The notes under the pieces: generated by a model
The model's database searches: none
Told to the model about the DNA's origin: nothing
Seen by the model: the letters and a program-made list of their open reading frames with translations, nothing else
Source: Clostridiales bacterium
Lineage (GTDB): Bacteria > Bacillota > Clostridia > Oscillospirales > Acutalibacteraceae
Assembly: GCA_012840445.1 (NCBI GenBank)
Contig: DULI01000011.1
Span: 1 to 64,000, forward strand
Length of the DNA: 64,000 nt
Direction: 5' to 3'
Part shown: positions 53,913 to 63,052 of the stretch, in pieces
Layout: the number at the start of each line of letters is the position of its first letter
Numbering within the stretch: the first letter of the stretch is position 1
Program-made: the position numbers and the translations under genes

Positions 53913-54737
53913 ATGGGAAAATTTGAAGGGTGTCTGTTAGTATCTGATATTGACGGAACCTTAGTACACGATGGGAAAATACCCCAGCCGAATATAGAAA
54001 AAATTAAGGAATTTATAGAGCACGGTGGAAAATTTACCATTGCTTCGGGCAGGTCTTATATGGCTTGCAGGGTTTATTATGAAGAATCAGGATGTAACTG
54101 CCCAGCCATTACTTTTAACGGCGCCGTGGTTTATGATTATAAAAATGAAAACATTATTCATAAAGTGAAGTTGCCAGATGAATGCAAACAATATCTTCAG
54201 CTTGTGCTTGAAAGGTTTCCGTCTATTGGTGCTGAAGTGCATTCGGTTGACAAAATATTCGTTTTAAACCGCACTGATATAATAGACTGGCATTTGGAAT
54301 ACGAGAGCCTTATGGCAAAAGATAAAAAATTTGAGGACATAGTCGACTGTGAATGGACAAAGGCGCTGTTTGCTTCCTACAACCGCGAAGAGTTGCTTGA
54401 GGCTTTTGAATTTGCCAAGAAACTGCCCTTTGAGGGGGCATATTTTCTGGAAACCGCCCCTGTGTTTTTTGAGCTGACAAGCAAGGAGGCAAGCAAGGGT
54501 ACTGCCTTGAGGAAACTGGCTGAATACTTAAACATTGAGCCTTGCAAGGTCTTTGCAATAGGGGACTACTACAACGACATTGACATGATAAAGGCTGCCG
54601 GAATCAGCGCCCTTGCAAAAGAAGCCCCGGAGGATATAAAAGGGCTTGCCGATTATATTGCATGCGGCTGTTCGGAAGGGGCTGTCGCCGATTTTATTGA
54701 GTATTTAGAACATAATATGGACATTGGCGGCAACTGA
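53913..54737 (+). CDS. Cof-type HAD phosphatase
   Basis: A 274-residue haloacid-dehalogenase phosphatase of the Cof/type IIB class. The nucleophile Asp motif is VSDIDGTLV; motif II is FTIASGRS; motif III Lys is in SKEASKGTAL; motif IV is FAIGDYYNDIDMI. Substrate is unknown; relatives act on sugar phosphates or flavin precursors. ATG 53913 follows AAGGAG. Confidence 0.92.
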   Translation: MGKFEGCLLVSDIDGTLVHDGKIPQPNIEKIKEFIEHGGKFTIASGRSYMACRVYYEESGCNCPAITFNGAVVYDYKNENIIHKVKLPDECKQYLQLVLERFPSIGAEVHSVDKIFVLNRTDIIDWHLEYESLMAKDKKFEDIVDCEWTKALFASYNREELLEAFEFAKKLPFEGAYFLETAPVFFELTSKEASKGTALRKLAEYLNIEPCKVFAIGDYYNDIDMIKAAGISALAKEAPEDIKGLADYIACGCSEGAVADFIEYLEHNMDIGGN

Positions 54738-54763
54738 TTTAGGACAGTATATCTATTGATTTA

Positions 54764-54791
54764 TTGTCATTAAATAGTGTAATATTATATT
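54764..54791 (+). promoter_or_regulatory. Possible promoter for the transketolase pair
   Basis: TTGTCA (54764-54769), 16 bases, then TATATT (54786-54791). It lies in the 95-base gap before the transketolase gene. Confidence 0.45.
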
Positions 54792-54832
54792 GCAAATTGC
54801 TATAAAAGGTTTACAACCGGAGCCGGAAAGGG

Positions 54833-55687
54833 ATGGTTAAATTAATGGATATTAAAACCAAAAAAAGGTTAATGCAGACCGCTTGCAAGGTTAGGATGGG
54901 GATTATCGAAGGAACATATAATGCAAAATCCGGCCATCCGGGCGGTTCCCTGTCGATAGCCGACATACTGACCTACCTTTATTTTGAAAAAATAAACATT
55001 GACCCTAACAACCCACAAATGCCAAACCGAGACAGGTTTGTGCTTTCCAAAGGGCATGCAGCTCCTGCGCTGTATTCTGTACTTGCCCATCGGGGATTCT
55101 TTTCGGTTGAAGAACTTAAAAGGCTAAGGCACATTGGGAGCATGCTGCAAGGCCATCCGGATATGAAAAACACTCCCGGTGTGGACATGTCTACCGGTTC
55201 TTTGGGTCAGGGAATTTCGGCGGCGGTCGGAATGGCGCTTGCGTCGAAACATTTTAAAAGCGGGTTCAAAGTTTACTGCGCGGTTGGCGATGGGGAGCTT
55301 GAAGAGGGCCAGGTTTGGGAAGCCTTTATGTTTGCCGCCCACAAAAAGCTCGACAACCTTATCGTATTTGTGGATTTAAACAACCTGCAAATTGACGGCA
55401 CGTTGGATGATGTTAATTCACCTCTGCCCGTTGATAAAAAGCTTGAAGCTTTTAACTGGCATGTAATCACCATTGACGGGCATGATTTTGACCAGATAGA
55501 ACAAGCGGTTGAGGAGGCTTTGGCTGTAACAGGAAAACCGACTGCGATAATTGCCAATACGATTAAAGGCAAGGGAGTTTCTTTCATGGAAAACGCGGTC
55601 GATTGGCACGGCGTTGCGCCGAATTATGACCAGTACAAAGCTGCAATGGCAGAGTTGGAAGAATATCTTAAATCTTTAGAAGACTAA
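54833..55687 (+). CDS. Transketolase, N-terminal subunit
   Basis: The TPP-binding half of a split transketolase, 284 residues, acting in the non-oxidative pentose phosphate pathway. It has the GDG...N motif for TPP-Mg (VGDGELEEGQ, then VDLNNLQIDG), and SGHPGGSLS, SKGHAAPALY and GSLGQGISAAVGMAL. ATG 54833 has GGAG ten bases upstream; ATG 54845 is an alternative. Split transketolases are common in Clostridia. Confidence 0.94.
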   Translation: MVKLMDIKTKKRLMQTACKVRMGIIEGTYNAKSGHPGGSLSIADILTYLYFEKINIDPNNPQMPNRDRFVLSKGHAAPALYSVLAHRGFFSVEELKRLRHIGSMLQGHPDMKNTPGVDMSTGSLGQGISAAVGMALASKHFKSGFKVYCAVGDGELEEGQVWEAFMFAAHKKLDNLIVFVDLNNLQIDGTLDDVNSPLPVDKKLEAFNWHVITIDGHDFDQIEQAVEEALAVTGKPTAIIANTIKGKGVSFMENAVDWHGVAPNYDQYKAAMAELEEYLKSLED

Positions 55688-55722
55688 AATAATGCCGACT
55701 TTTTGGCGGAATGGAGCGAACA

Positions 55723-56667
55723 ATGGCTGAGGTAAAAAAGGTTGCAACCAGAGACGGGTATGGCATGGCACTGGTCGAGCTTGGCAAAATCAATCAGGAT
55801 TTTCTGGTATTAGATGCCGACCTTGGAGCCGCCACAAGAACCGGAATGTTTAAAAAAGAGTTTCCCGACAGGTTCTATAATTGCGGTATTGCTGAACAAA
55901 ATATGATAAGCCTCGCAGCCGGTATTGCGTCAACCGGAAAAAAGGTATTCGCGAGCACTTTTGCAATGTTTGCCGCTGGACGTGCCTTTGAACAGATTAG
56001 GAATTCGGTCGGTTATCCCCGATTAAATGTAAAAATCGGCGCTACACATGCGGGTGTGTCGGTAGGCGAAGATGGTGCCACCCACCAATGCTGCGAGGAT
56101 ATCGCACTAATGAGGACAATACCGGGCATGATTGTTATAAACCCTGCCGATGTGGTTGAGGCCAAAGCCTGTGTGATTAAAGCTTTTGAGGTGGACGGCC
56201 CGGTTTATATGAGGTTTGGAAGGCTCGCAGTACCGGTTATTTTCGATGAGGATTATGAATTCCAAATTGGTAAGGGAATTGAACTTCGGCCCGGTACCGA
56301 TGTGACTATTATTGCGACCGGACTGATGGTTGCAGAGGCTTTGCAGGCACATGAAATTCTTGCTGCCGAAGGTGTCAGCGCTAGGATAATTAACATGGCG
56401 ACAATAAAACCGATAGACAAGGAAATTATTATTAAGGCAGCAAAAGAAACCGGCCTTATTATTACCGCGGAGGAGCATTCGATAATCGGAGGGCTGGGCT
56501 CGGCTGTTTGTGAGGTAACAAGCGAAAAGTATCCTGTAAAGGTAATCAGGATAGGAATAAAAGACACCTATGGAATTTCCGGCCCCGCCGTTGATTTACT
56601 AAAATATTATAATCTTACAGCCGAGGAAATAGCAAAAACCGCTTTGCAGGCTGTAAAGTGCAAATAA
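55723..56667 (+). CDS. Transketolase, C-terminal subunit
   Basis: The pyrimidine-binding and C-terminal domains of the split transketolase, 314 residues. ATG 55723 lies six bases after GGAG; ATG 55711 is too close to be used. Key stretches: RDGYGMALVELG, NCGIAEQNMISLAAGIASTG with the catalytic Glu, and the C-terminal domain with TAEEHSIIGGLGSAV. It is 35 bases after its partner and is followed by a terminator. Confidence 0.94.
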   Translation: MAEVKKVATRDGYGMALVELGKINQDFLVLDADLGAATRTGMFKKEFPDRFYNCGIAEQNMISLAAGIASTGKKVFASTFAMFAAGRAFEQIRNSVGYPRLNVKIGATHAGVSVGEDGATHQCCEDIALMRTIPGMIVINPADVVEAKACVIKAFEVDGPVYMRFGRLAVPVIFDEDYEFQIGKGIELRPGTDVTIIATGLMVAEALQAHEILAAEGVSARIINMATIKPIDKEIIIKAAKETGLIITAEEHSIIGGLGSAVCEVTSEKYPVKVIRIGIKDTYGISGPAVDLLKYYNLTAEEIAKTALQAVKCK

Positions 56668-56673
56668 AAAATT

Positions 56674-56711
56674 GCCGAAATCAGTTTTTACTGATTTCGG
56701 CTTAAATTTTT
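56674..56711 (+). terminator. Intrinsic terminator after transketolase
   Basis: Perfect 12-bp stem GCCGAAATCAGT (56674-56685) with its complement ending at 56701, followed by TTAAATTTTT. The T-run is broken but the stem is strong. Confidence 0.85.
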
Positions 56712-56713
56712 AA

Positions 56714-56743
56714 ATAAAAAACCGCTGGTTAAAAACCAGCGGT
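56714..56743 (-). terminator. Intrinsic terminator after rny
   Basis: Stem ACCGCTGGTT (56721-56730) with AACCAGCGGT (56734-56743), followed on the minus strand by a T-run. It ends the rny transcript eight bases after the stop codon. Confidence 0.9.
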
Positions 56744-56751
56744 GAATTTTT

Positions 56752-58305
56752 CTATTTTGCGTAATCAATAGCCCGGTTTTCTCTGATTAAATGTACCTTT
56801 ATTTGACCCGGATAATCAAGATCGCTTTCAATTCTTTTCACGATGTCCCTTGCGACCAATACCATTTGATCATCACTGATAACTTCAGGCTTAACCATAA
56901 TCCGGATTTCGCGGCCGGCTTGTATCGCATAGGAACGATCAACGCCTTCAAAGGAATTGGCGATTTCCTCTAATTTTTCAAGACGTTTGATGTAATTCTC
57001 AAGATTTTCCCTGCGCGCTCCCGGTCGGGCTGCAGAAATTGCGTCGGCTGCCTGTACCAGGCAGGCAATTACAGATTTGGGTTCCACATCGCCGTGATGA
57101 GCTTGAATTGCATGGATAACAGCTTCATTTTCCTTGTACTTTTTAGCGACTTCCACACCAAGCTGAATATGCGAGCCGTCATGTTCGTAGTCAAGAGCTT
57201 TGCCAATGTCATGCAACAGACCTGCACGTTTTGCTAAATCAATATCCTCATCAAGTTCGGCAGCCATTAAGCCGGCCAAATAACAGACTTCCAATGAGTG
57301 CTTAAGCACATTCTGGCCGTAGCTTGTCCGGTAATGCAGTTTTCCAAGCAGTTTGACGAGTTCAGGATGCAAATTGTGTATTCCGGCTTCGAGCATAGCC
57401 CGCTCGCCTTCCTGTTTTATTGTATTATTTACCTCTGCTTCGGCCTTTTCCACCATTTCTTCGATTCTTGCCGGATGAATGCGGCCATCGGCTATAAGCT
57501 TTTCAAGTGCAATCCTTGCAACCTCACGCCTGATGGGATCAAAACAGGACAGGGTAATAGCTTCCGGCGTATCATCTATAATCAGGTCAACGCCTGTCGC
57601 CGTTTCAAGAGCCCTGATGTTGCGCCCTTCTCTGCCTATTATCCTTCCTTTCATCTCGTCATTCGGCAGCTCTACCACCGATACAGTAGATTCGGATGAA
57701 TGGTCGACTGCACAGCGCTGGATGGCTTGTACAATAATATCACGTGCATATCTGTCGGCTTCTTCTTTGAACTGAGCTTCAAAATCCATGATTTTGACTG
57801 CTTTTTCGTGGGTAAGTTCACTATCAAGGCTGTTTAACAGGTATTCTTTTGCCTGTTCGGTAGTAAAACCGGATATTCTTTCGAGCAAACTGATTTGGTT
57901 TTTCTTAAGTTCTTCAATTTCCTCTAACTTCTGCTCGATTTCACGGCTTCGCTTGTTAAGCTTTTCTTCCTTTGCCTCAAGGTTATCCATTTTGCGATCA
58001 AGGGTTTCTTCCTTTTGCATCAGTCTTCTTTCCTGACGCTGGATTTCAGCACGCCTTTCACGCAATTCCTTATCGGCTTCTGTTCTTAAGTGGTGTATTT
58101 CGTCTTTTGCTTCGAGTAGCATTTCTTTTTTCTGGGCTTCAGCGTTTTTAATTGCCTCGCTCAAAATTCGGCGGGCTTCTTCTTCAGCCGAATTTATGGT
58201 AGCCTCGGCGGTCTTTTTGCGATGCAGGTGACCCAAAATAAAACCAAGTATGCCAACCGCTAATGTTACAACGCAAAATATGACATAAACAATAGCACTG
58301 GGCAT
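56752..58305 (-). CDS. rny: Ribonuclease Y
   Basis: The membrane-anchored endoribonuclease that starts mRNA decay in Firmicutes. The 517 residues have an N-terminal membrane helix ([21 protein letters not shown]), a long coiled coil (about residues 25-190), a KH domain ([15 protein letters not shown]) and an HD domain ([17 protein letters not shown]) with the metal-binding His and Asp. ATG 58305 follows AAGGAGG. It has its own promoter, a leader of over 100 bases and a terminator. Confidence 0.97.
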   Translation of the reverse strand: MPSAIVYVIFCVVTLAVGILGFILGHLHRKKTAEATINSAEEEARRILSEAIKNAEAQKKEMLLEAKDEIHHLRTEADKELRERRAEIQRQERRLMQKEETLDRKMDNLEAKEEKLNKRSREIEQKLEEIEELKKNQISLLERISGFTTEQAKEYLLNSLDSELTHEKAVKIMDFEAQFKEEADRYARDIIVQAIQRCAVDHSSESTVSVVELPNDEMKGRIIGREGRNIRALETATGVDLIIDDTPEAITLSCFDPIRREVARIALEKLIADGRIHPARIEEMVEKAEAEVNNTIKQEGERAMLEAGIHNLHPELVKLLGKLHYRTSYGQNVLKHSLEVCYLAGLMAAELDEDIDLAKRAGLLHDIGKALDYEHDGSHIQLGVEVAKKYKENEAVIHAIQAHHGDVEPKSVIACLVQAADAISAARPGARRENLENYIKRLEKLEEIANSFEGVDRSYAIQAGREIRIMVKPEVISDDQMVLVARDIVKRIESDLDYPGQIKVHLIRENRAIDYAK

Positions 58306-58329
58306 TAATGCACCTCCTTATATGAAATC

Positions 58330-58366
58330 GCAGTTAAGGTCGCGTTCCACCTTGATGTGGGACTGC
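58330..58366 (-). other. Structured element in the rny leader
   Basis: On the minus strand GCAGT and ACTGC (58366-58362 and 58334-58330) close an outer stem around AAGGT/ACCTT. The loop reads GGAACGCG, which partly resembles a T-box bulge but lacks one C and has no accompanying stem I. It may instead be a target of RNase Y autoregulation. Confidence 0.3.
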
Positions 58367-58424
58367 AAAATTAAAGATGCGCCATCATCAAAGTATAATT
58401 ATGCAATCTAACCACATCATAGCT

Positions 58425-58453
58425 ATTCTATTACCATATTAATTGTATGTCAA
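58425..58453 (-). promoter_or_regulatory. Promoter for rny
   Basis: Perfect TTGACA (58453-58448) and TAGAAT (58430-58425) with 17 bases between, on the minus strand. The predicted leader before the rny start is about 110 bases. Confidence 0.78.
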
Positions 58454-58477
58454 GTACAAATTTGTTAAGGTTTTTCT

Positions 58478-58523
58478 AAAAACCGAAACAGCGAGGAAGG
58501 TAACTTCACTCGCTGTTTCAGTA
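58478..58523 (-). terminator. Intrinsic terminator after the VWA gene
   Basis: GAAACAGCGAG (58485-58495) pairs with CTCGCTGTTTC (58509-58519), and a T-run follows on the minus strand. It ends the ECF sigma-VWA transcript and shields the rny promoter. Confidence 0.85.
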
Positions 58524-58568
58524 CGAAATATAAGGGATGTTGGAGCTGCATGCTATTTTAGGTACATG

Positions 58569-59951
58569 CTATTTTAGGTAGGTGTTTATAATCCTAACCA
58601 TCAGGTCATTGAGCTGTTCCGCCTCAAATTCGCCGATGGTTGGCTTCAGTTTGGATGGGATATTCTCTGACGAATCAGTAAAAAAGACATATGTGCCTCC
58701 GGATGTAATCGCTAGAGAACGCATTAAAAATTCAGTATCCAGAGAGATGCCATTTGTGGAAACTGGAATAATGCGGATTCCTTTTGCAGAGATATCCTGA
58801 ATCAGTTTGTGAAGTTTTTGTTTTGTAGCCTCATTGTTGTATGCAGGAGAGTCATGTATCAAAAACAACAGTTTTGCGGTGGAAGTATCCGACCAGTTAA
58901 GATTATACACAGCTTCCTCAAGGGCTTTATCAACAGCATCGGGATATTCATTACCACCGCCTGCTGCCTGTTGCAGCTTTAAAAAGGCGTTAGCAGCATT
59001 GATTTGTTCTTTACCGTTTACAAAGGGATAGGAACGTACGACGTATTCATCGCCCTCATCACGGTAAAATATGTAGCTTAAGCGTAAGTCTATGTTTTGT
59101 TCACTAATTCGTGAAACTACATCCTCAATTTGTGACTTAATATAGCTAAGCTCATCATACATAGAGCTGGTAGTGTCAATAGCAAACATTAAATCAAGAG
59201 ATTTGGGAAGACGGATTGCTTTTGACACTTCTACAGATACCTCATCCTGCCCATATGACAGGCGAAGGGTTTTAGTAGCAATGCCCGATATTACCTGCAG
59301 TTTGAAAGGCGGGTTCTGGCTGTTATCATAAAGGTTGTAGAATAAATAAGCAATGCCGTTGTTATTGGTGACAGAGGTCCAGATAGTATTGTTTTTTGAA
59401 TCGATAAGTCGAATTTTTGCGGCCTCAACAGGTTTGCCATCACATGTGACCGTTACGGCAATTCGCGAAGTTGGGGTCAACCCCCAGCCCAGCAAATACT
59501 GCTTAAATGATGGTTGTTCGCTTATTAGCTGCTGGAAAAAAGACCAGTTAAGATTGTCGTTCCATTCACCTGCAGTTATGACTTCGAAGTCAAACTGCTG
59601 ATTAGTATTTATTTTAGGATTGTTCTGAGTGCTTTTTCTGTCCGAAATGTCAATGCAGTTATTCCAACCAGAAGAATAATTACCCGAATCAGACAAACAA
59701 GCGGTATGCATGCAAGCCCCCATTAAGCCATTGGAGGAGGAAAGGTATGAAATGACTATGTATATTGCCAGGACAAATGCGATAGATAGGGACATTGCCC
59801 TGATTCGGTAAAGAAACAAAAAGGCATTTTGTTTTTTTGAGTTGCGCAGCTTAGCCTCCTTAATTATTTTTTCGCTATTCATAAACCTTGCTTTTTTGTA
59901 TTTTTCGTCGACAAAGTCTTTAAGCTGAGCAGATAGATATTCATTGCGCAT
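58569..59951 (-). CDS. Membrane-anchored VWA-domain protein, possible anti-sigma factor
   Basis: A 460-residue protein with a charged cytoplasmic N-terminus of about 50 residues, one membrane helix (about 53-71, LSIAFVLAIYIVISYLS), and an extracellular part. Outside there is a Cys-containing spacer, an Ig-like or carboxypeptidase-regulatory-like domain (about 160-235), and a von Willebrand factor A domain with the metal site DTTSS (about 259-263) and the later GGGNEYPDAV. VWA domains bind protein ligands through a metal ion. It lies 23 bases downstream of an ECF sigma gene, so an anti-sigma role for the N-terminus is plausible; no known anti-sigma motif is visible. Confidence 0.75.
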   Translation of the reverse strand: MRNEYLSAQLKDFVDEKYKKARFMNSEKIIKEAKLRNSKKQNAFLFLYRIRAMSLSIAFVLAIYIVISYLSSSNGLMGACMHTACLSDSGNYSSGWNNCIDISDRKSTQNNPKINTNQQFDFEVITAGEWNDNLNWSFFQQLISEQPSFKQYLLGWGLTPTSRIAVTVTCDGKPVEAAKIRLIDSKNNTIWTSVTNNNGIAYLFYNLYDNSQNPPFKLQVISGIATKTLRLSYGQDEVSVEVSKAIRLPKSLDLMFAIDTTSSMYDELSYIKSQIEDVVSRISEQNIDLRLSYIFYRDEGDEYVVRSYPFVNGKEQINAANAFLKLQQAAGGGNEYPDAVDKALEEAVYNLNWSDTSTAKLLFLIHDSPAYNNEATKQKLHKLIQDISAKGIRIIPVSTNGISLDTEFLMRSLAITSGGTYVFFTDSSENIPSKLKPTIGEFEAEQLNDLMVRIINTYLK

Positions 59952-59974
59952 CAGACAGACCTCCTCGGATTGGC

Positions 59975-60502
59975 TCAGTAGTTTGTGGAATATACGCAGA
60001 GGGCTCGTTTTCTACATTTGCTCAAAGCTTTTTTATGGTACCATTTAACCGTAGATTCGGGAATTGACAGAATTTTTGCGATTTCTTTAAAAGTAAGGTC
60101 AGAATAATAATGTAGTATCATAACCTGCCTTTCCTTATCAGAAAGTTTGGATAAAAGCTGTTCAACAAATACGCTGTCGTCGTTATTTGAATAGCAAATC
60201 TGTTCGGGAAGCTCTTCGGTGAAAATGTGATTGCTATGTTGTCTTTTTATTTCCAATGCTACATTTTTGCAGATTTTTAATATGTAAGCCTTTGCATATC
60301 CTTGCGGGGTGTAATTCCTGCTCAAGCTGTAAAGACGGATAAAGGTTTCATTAACTGCATCCTCTGAAAGTTCGATATTGGTTAAAATACTGTAAGCGCA
60401 CGCAAAAACATCCTTTCTCAAAAGCATATACAGCGTTTCAAAGGATTCTGGGTCGCTATATATGCTTTTAAGCAAAGAGTCCACATATGTGGAGTCGTAC
60501 AT
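59975..60502 (-). CDS. ECF-type RNA polymerase sigma factor
   Basis: A 175-residue sigma factor with only regions 2 and 4. Region 2: LRKDVFACAYSILTNIELSEDAVNETFIRLY. Region 4: LLSKLSDKERQVMILHYYSDLTFKEIAKILSIPESTVKWYHKKAL. ECF factors usually respond to envelope signals through a membrane anti-sigma. ATG 60502 follows GAAGGA. Its own promoter is not clear; a TATAAT lies 46-51 bases upstream with a poor -35, which may fit self-recognition. Confidence 0.94.
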   Translation of the reverse strand: MYDSTYVDSLLKSIYSDPESFETLYMLLRKDVFACAYSILTNIELSEDAVNETFIRLYSLSRNYTPQGYAKAYILKICKNVALEIKRQHSNHIFTEELPEQICYSNNDDSVFVEQLLSKLSDKERQVMILHYYSDLTFKEIAKILSIPESTVKWYHKKALSKCRKRALCVYSTNY

Positions 60503-60709
60503 TAGTAATCATTCCTTCAGTAAAGACTCTGTCGACCCAAGTCTTCAATTATATATGATTTTAGAAGCGAAAAAAGTTGGCGATTATTGTAGATTTTTAT
60601 AGAATTACTAAAAAAACTATTAATATTATTATAATAATAGCTAAAATCCTAAAATATTTCAAACCGTTTTTAAAATTAAGTACAAAATACTGTTAAAAGA
60701 GTAAGCGGC

Positions 60710-60738
60710 TTGACCGTTGTATTTTATGTTAATATAAT
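60710..60738 (+). promoter_or_regulatory. Promoter for the exporter-asnS operon
   Basis: TTGACC (60710-60715), 17 bases, then TATAAT (60733-60738). It lies 27 bases before the start codon, in the divergent region shared with the ECF sigma gene. Confidence 0.78.
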
Positions 60739-60765
60739 AATACATAAACTAATAAGGGGATAAAT

Positions 60766-61317
60766 ATGGGCAACATAAAACTGGGAATAGGAATGCGAAC
60801 CACCAAAACGGCCATTGCTGTTGCAATCTGCATACTTACTTTTAATTTGATAGATTTTTTGGGGCTCCTTCCGGATACCGGCTACACTGCATTTTTTGCC
60901 TGTATTGCTGCTGTGGTCTGCATGAGCAACACGGTAGAAAGCACGATAAGCCTTGGAATCAGCCGGCTTATGGGGACTGTAGTTGGCGGCGTAACAGGCT
61001 TGTTGATTCTGGTTGCAAATGATTTAGCACCAGTCGACCTTCCCGAGGTTATAAAAATTGGCGTGGGAATATATATAAGCATTATGTGCTGTAATCTCCT
61101 TCGGCGTCCGGAAGCGAGTGGGGTATCCTGTGTTGTGCTTCTGGCTATTTGCATGAACAACAGCGGTGCGGACAGGTATGTATATGCCGCCATAAGGCTG
61201 GTCGAAACGGGTTACGGCGCACTGGTTGCAATTTTAGTAAATAAATATTTTAACCTTCCTAAGGTTTTCAAACGCAATTTTAAAAATAAAACAAAAAAAG
61301 AGGCAGAGACAGACTGA
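60766..61317 (+). CDS. FUSC/aromatic acid exporter family membrane protein
   Basis: A 183-residue membrane protein with about five helices, resembling the N-terminal half of the aromatic-acid exporter (ArAE/FUSC) family: [45 protein letters not shown]. The soluble C-terminal half of larger relatives is missing and a basic tail follows. Substrate unknown. ATG 60766 follows AAGGGGATA. The stop overlaps the asnS start (TGATG). Confidence 0.82.
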   Translation: MGNIKLGIGMRTTKTAIAVAICILTFNLIDFLGLLPDTGYTAFFACIAAVVCMSNTVESTISLGISRLMGTVVGGVTGLLILVANDLAPVDLPEVIKIGVGIYISIMCCNLLRRPEASGVSCVVLLAICMNNSGADRYVYAAIRLVETGYGALVAILVNKYFNLPKVFKRNFKNKTKKEAETD

Positions 61318-62708
61318 TGAAAAAATATTTCATTTCGGATCTATACAAAGATAAAGGTTTGATTAACCAGACAGTTACGGTATCCGGGTGGATAAAGACC
61401 TTAAGGGATTCGAAGAATATTGCCTTTATCGAAATTTCAGACGGCAGCTGCTTTAAGGGGCTTCAGGTGGTAGTTGAAAGCGATAAGGTAGGCAATTATA
61501 AGGAAATTGTCTCGCTTAATGTCGGTGCTGCGATTACGGTAAATGGCAATATTGTCGAAACGCCCGGACGACGCCAGCCGTTTGAATTGAATGCGGACAG
61601 TGTCGTAATTGAGGGGTTGTCTTCGCCCGAATACCCGCTGCAAAAAAAGCGCCATTCAATGGAATTTTTAAGAACCATTGCCCACCTGCGTCCCCGTACA
61701 AACACTTTCCAGGCGGTTTTCAGGGTAAGGTCTGTGGCGGCCTTTGCCATACACAAGTTTTTTAATGAAAACGGATTCGTATATGTGCATACCCCGATTA
61801 TCACGGCAAGCGACGCCGAGGGGGCGGGTGAGATGTTCAGAGTCACCACCCTTGACGCCACGAATCCGCCGCTTGATAAATCCGGTTTGGCGGATTATTC
61901 CAAAGACTTTTTCGGAAAAAAGACTTCCCTTACGGTATCCGGGCAGCTTGAGGGCGAATGCCTTGCTATGGCTTTTTCAAAAATTTATACCTTCGGGCCA
62001 ACTTTCAGGGCCGAAAACTCAAATACCACAAGGCACGCAGCAGAATTCTGGATGATAGAGCCCGAGATTGCGTTTGCCGATCTTAAGGATGATATGAAGC
62101 TTGCGCGGGACTTAATTAAATATATCATTTCCTATGTTTTGCAACATTGCCCCGACGAAATGGAGTTTTTCAACACCTATTATGATAACGGGCTTATCGA
62201 GAGATTAAATAATATAGTAACATCCGAATTTGCGCATATTACCTATACCGAAGCCATAGATATATTAAGCCGTGCAGACGGGCAGTTTAACTTCCCGGTT
62301 AAATTCGGGTGCGACCTTCAGACCGAGCATGAGCGATATTTGACCGAAAAGATATTTAAAAGGCCGGTATTTGTAACCGATTATCCAAAAGAAATAAAGG
62401 CGTTTTACATGAGGCTTAATGACGACGGGCGAACGGTTGCAGCCATGGACCTGCTGGTACCGGGGATAGGCGAGATAATTGGCGGAAGCCAGCGCGAAGA
62501 GCGGCTGGAACTGCTTGAGGCCCGTATAAGGGAATTGGGGTTAAAACAGGAGGATTATTGGTGGTATCTGGACCTGCGCAGATATGGTACCGCCAAGCAT
62601 GCCGGATTCGGCCTGGGTTTTGAGCGGCTTATTATGTATCTTACCGGTGTGCCGAACATACGTGATGTTATACCGTTCCCGAGAACCGTAGGCTGGGCTG
62701 AGTTTTAA
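61317..62708 (+). CDS. asnS: Asparaginyl-tRNA synthetase
   Basis: A class IIb synthetase of 463 residues that charges tRNA-Asn. The N-terminal OB fold ([25 protein letters not shown]) binds the anticodon. Motif 2 is [25 protein letters not shown] across two lines, and motif 3 is [18 protein letters not shown] 61317 overlaps the upstream stop. No T-box precedes it. Confidence 0.96.
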   Translation: MKKYFISDLYKDKGLINQTVTVSGWIKTLRDSKNIAFIEISDGSCFKGLQVVVESDKVGNYKEIVSLNVGAAITVNGNIVETPGRRQPFELNADSVVIEGLSSPEYPLQKKRHSMEFLRTIAHLRPRTNTFQAVFRVRSVAAFAIHKFFNENGFVYVHTPIITASDAEGAGEMFRVTTLDATNPPLDKSGLADYSKDFFGKKTSLTVSGQLEGECLAMAFSKIYTFGPTFRAENSNTTRHAAEFWMIEPEIAFADLKDDMKLARDLIKYIISYVLQHCPDEMEFFNTYYDNGLIERLNNIVTSEFAHITYTEAIDILSRADGQFNFPVKFGCDLQTEHERYLTEKIFKRPVFVTDYPKEIKAFYMRLNDDGRTVAAMDLLVPGIGEIIGGSQREERLELLEARIRELGLKQEDYWWYLDLRRYGTAKHAGFGLGFERLIMYLTGVPNIRDVIPFPRTVGWAEF

Positions 62709-62715
62709 TGCCTGC

Positions 62716-62744
62716 TTGACAATGGTGCTCATTGGTACTATACT
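62716..62744 (+). promoter_or_regulatory. Promoter for T-box-thrS
   Basis: Perfect TTGACA (62716-62721), 17 bases, then TATACT (62739-62744). It lies eight bases after the asnS stop. Confidence 0.85.
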
Positions 62745-62750
62745 ATAAAC

Positions 62751-62995
62751 AAATGAATAAGCTAAAGCGTTGAGAGGGAAAGTAGCTTATATTCCGAGTC
62801 CCCAGAGAAGGGCGGCCACAGGCTGGAAGCCGCCCGATGAGGGTATAAGTGAAGACCACCCTTGAGTGTCCGCCGAAACAAGGCGGAACGTCGGCACCGC
62901 GTTACTGGTGTGTAGAGTGGCATCGTTTTAGATGCAAATTGGGTGGAACCGTGGAGCGTCAGCTTCATCCCATTTCTGGGATGAAGCTTTTTATA
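62751..62995 (+). ncRNA. Threonine T-box riboswitch
   Basis: A tRNA-sensing leader controlling thrS. The T-box sequence GGGTGGAACCGTGG lies at 62941-62954, followed by a strong terminator (GCTTCATCCCA / TGGGATGAAGC, 62962-62987) with a T-run. Stem I features include GAGAGGG, AGAGAAGG and the distal GCTGGAAG loop. The likely specifier is the Thr codon ACC at 62855-62857. Uncharged tRNA-Thr would pair with the T-box and disrupt the terminator. It fills most of the 344-base gap between asnS and thrS. Confidence 0.93.
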
Positions 62996-63052
62996 TTAAA
63001 AGCTGGTATTTAACTTTCTTTATATATTAATTAAAATGCGGAGGAAATAACA

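Noticed and set aside
58330-58366. T-box-like GGTGGAACGCG in the rny leader
   Set aside because: One C of the T-box core is missing, there is no stem I, no terminator follows, and the gene downstream is not an amino-acid gene.
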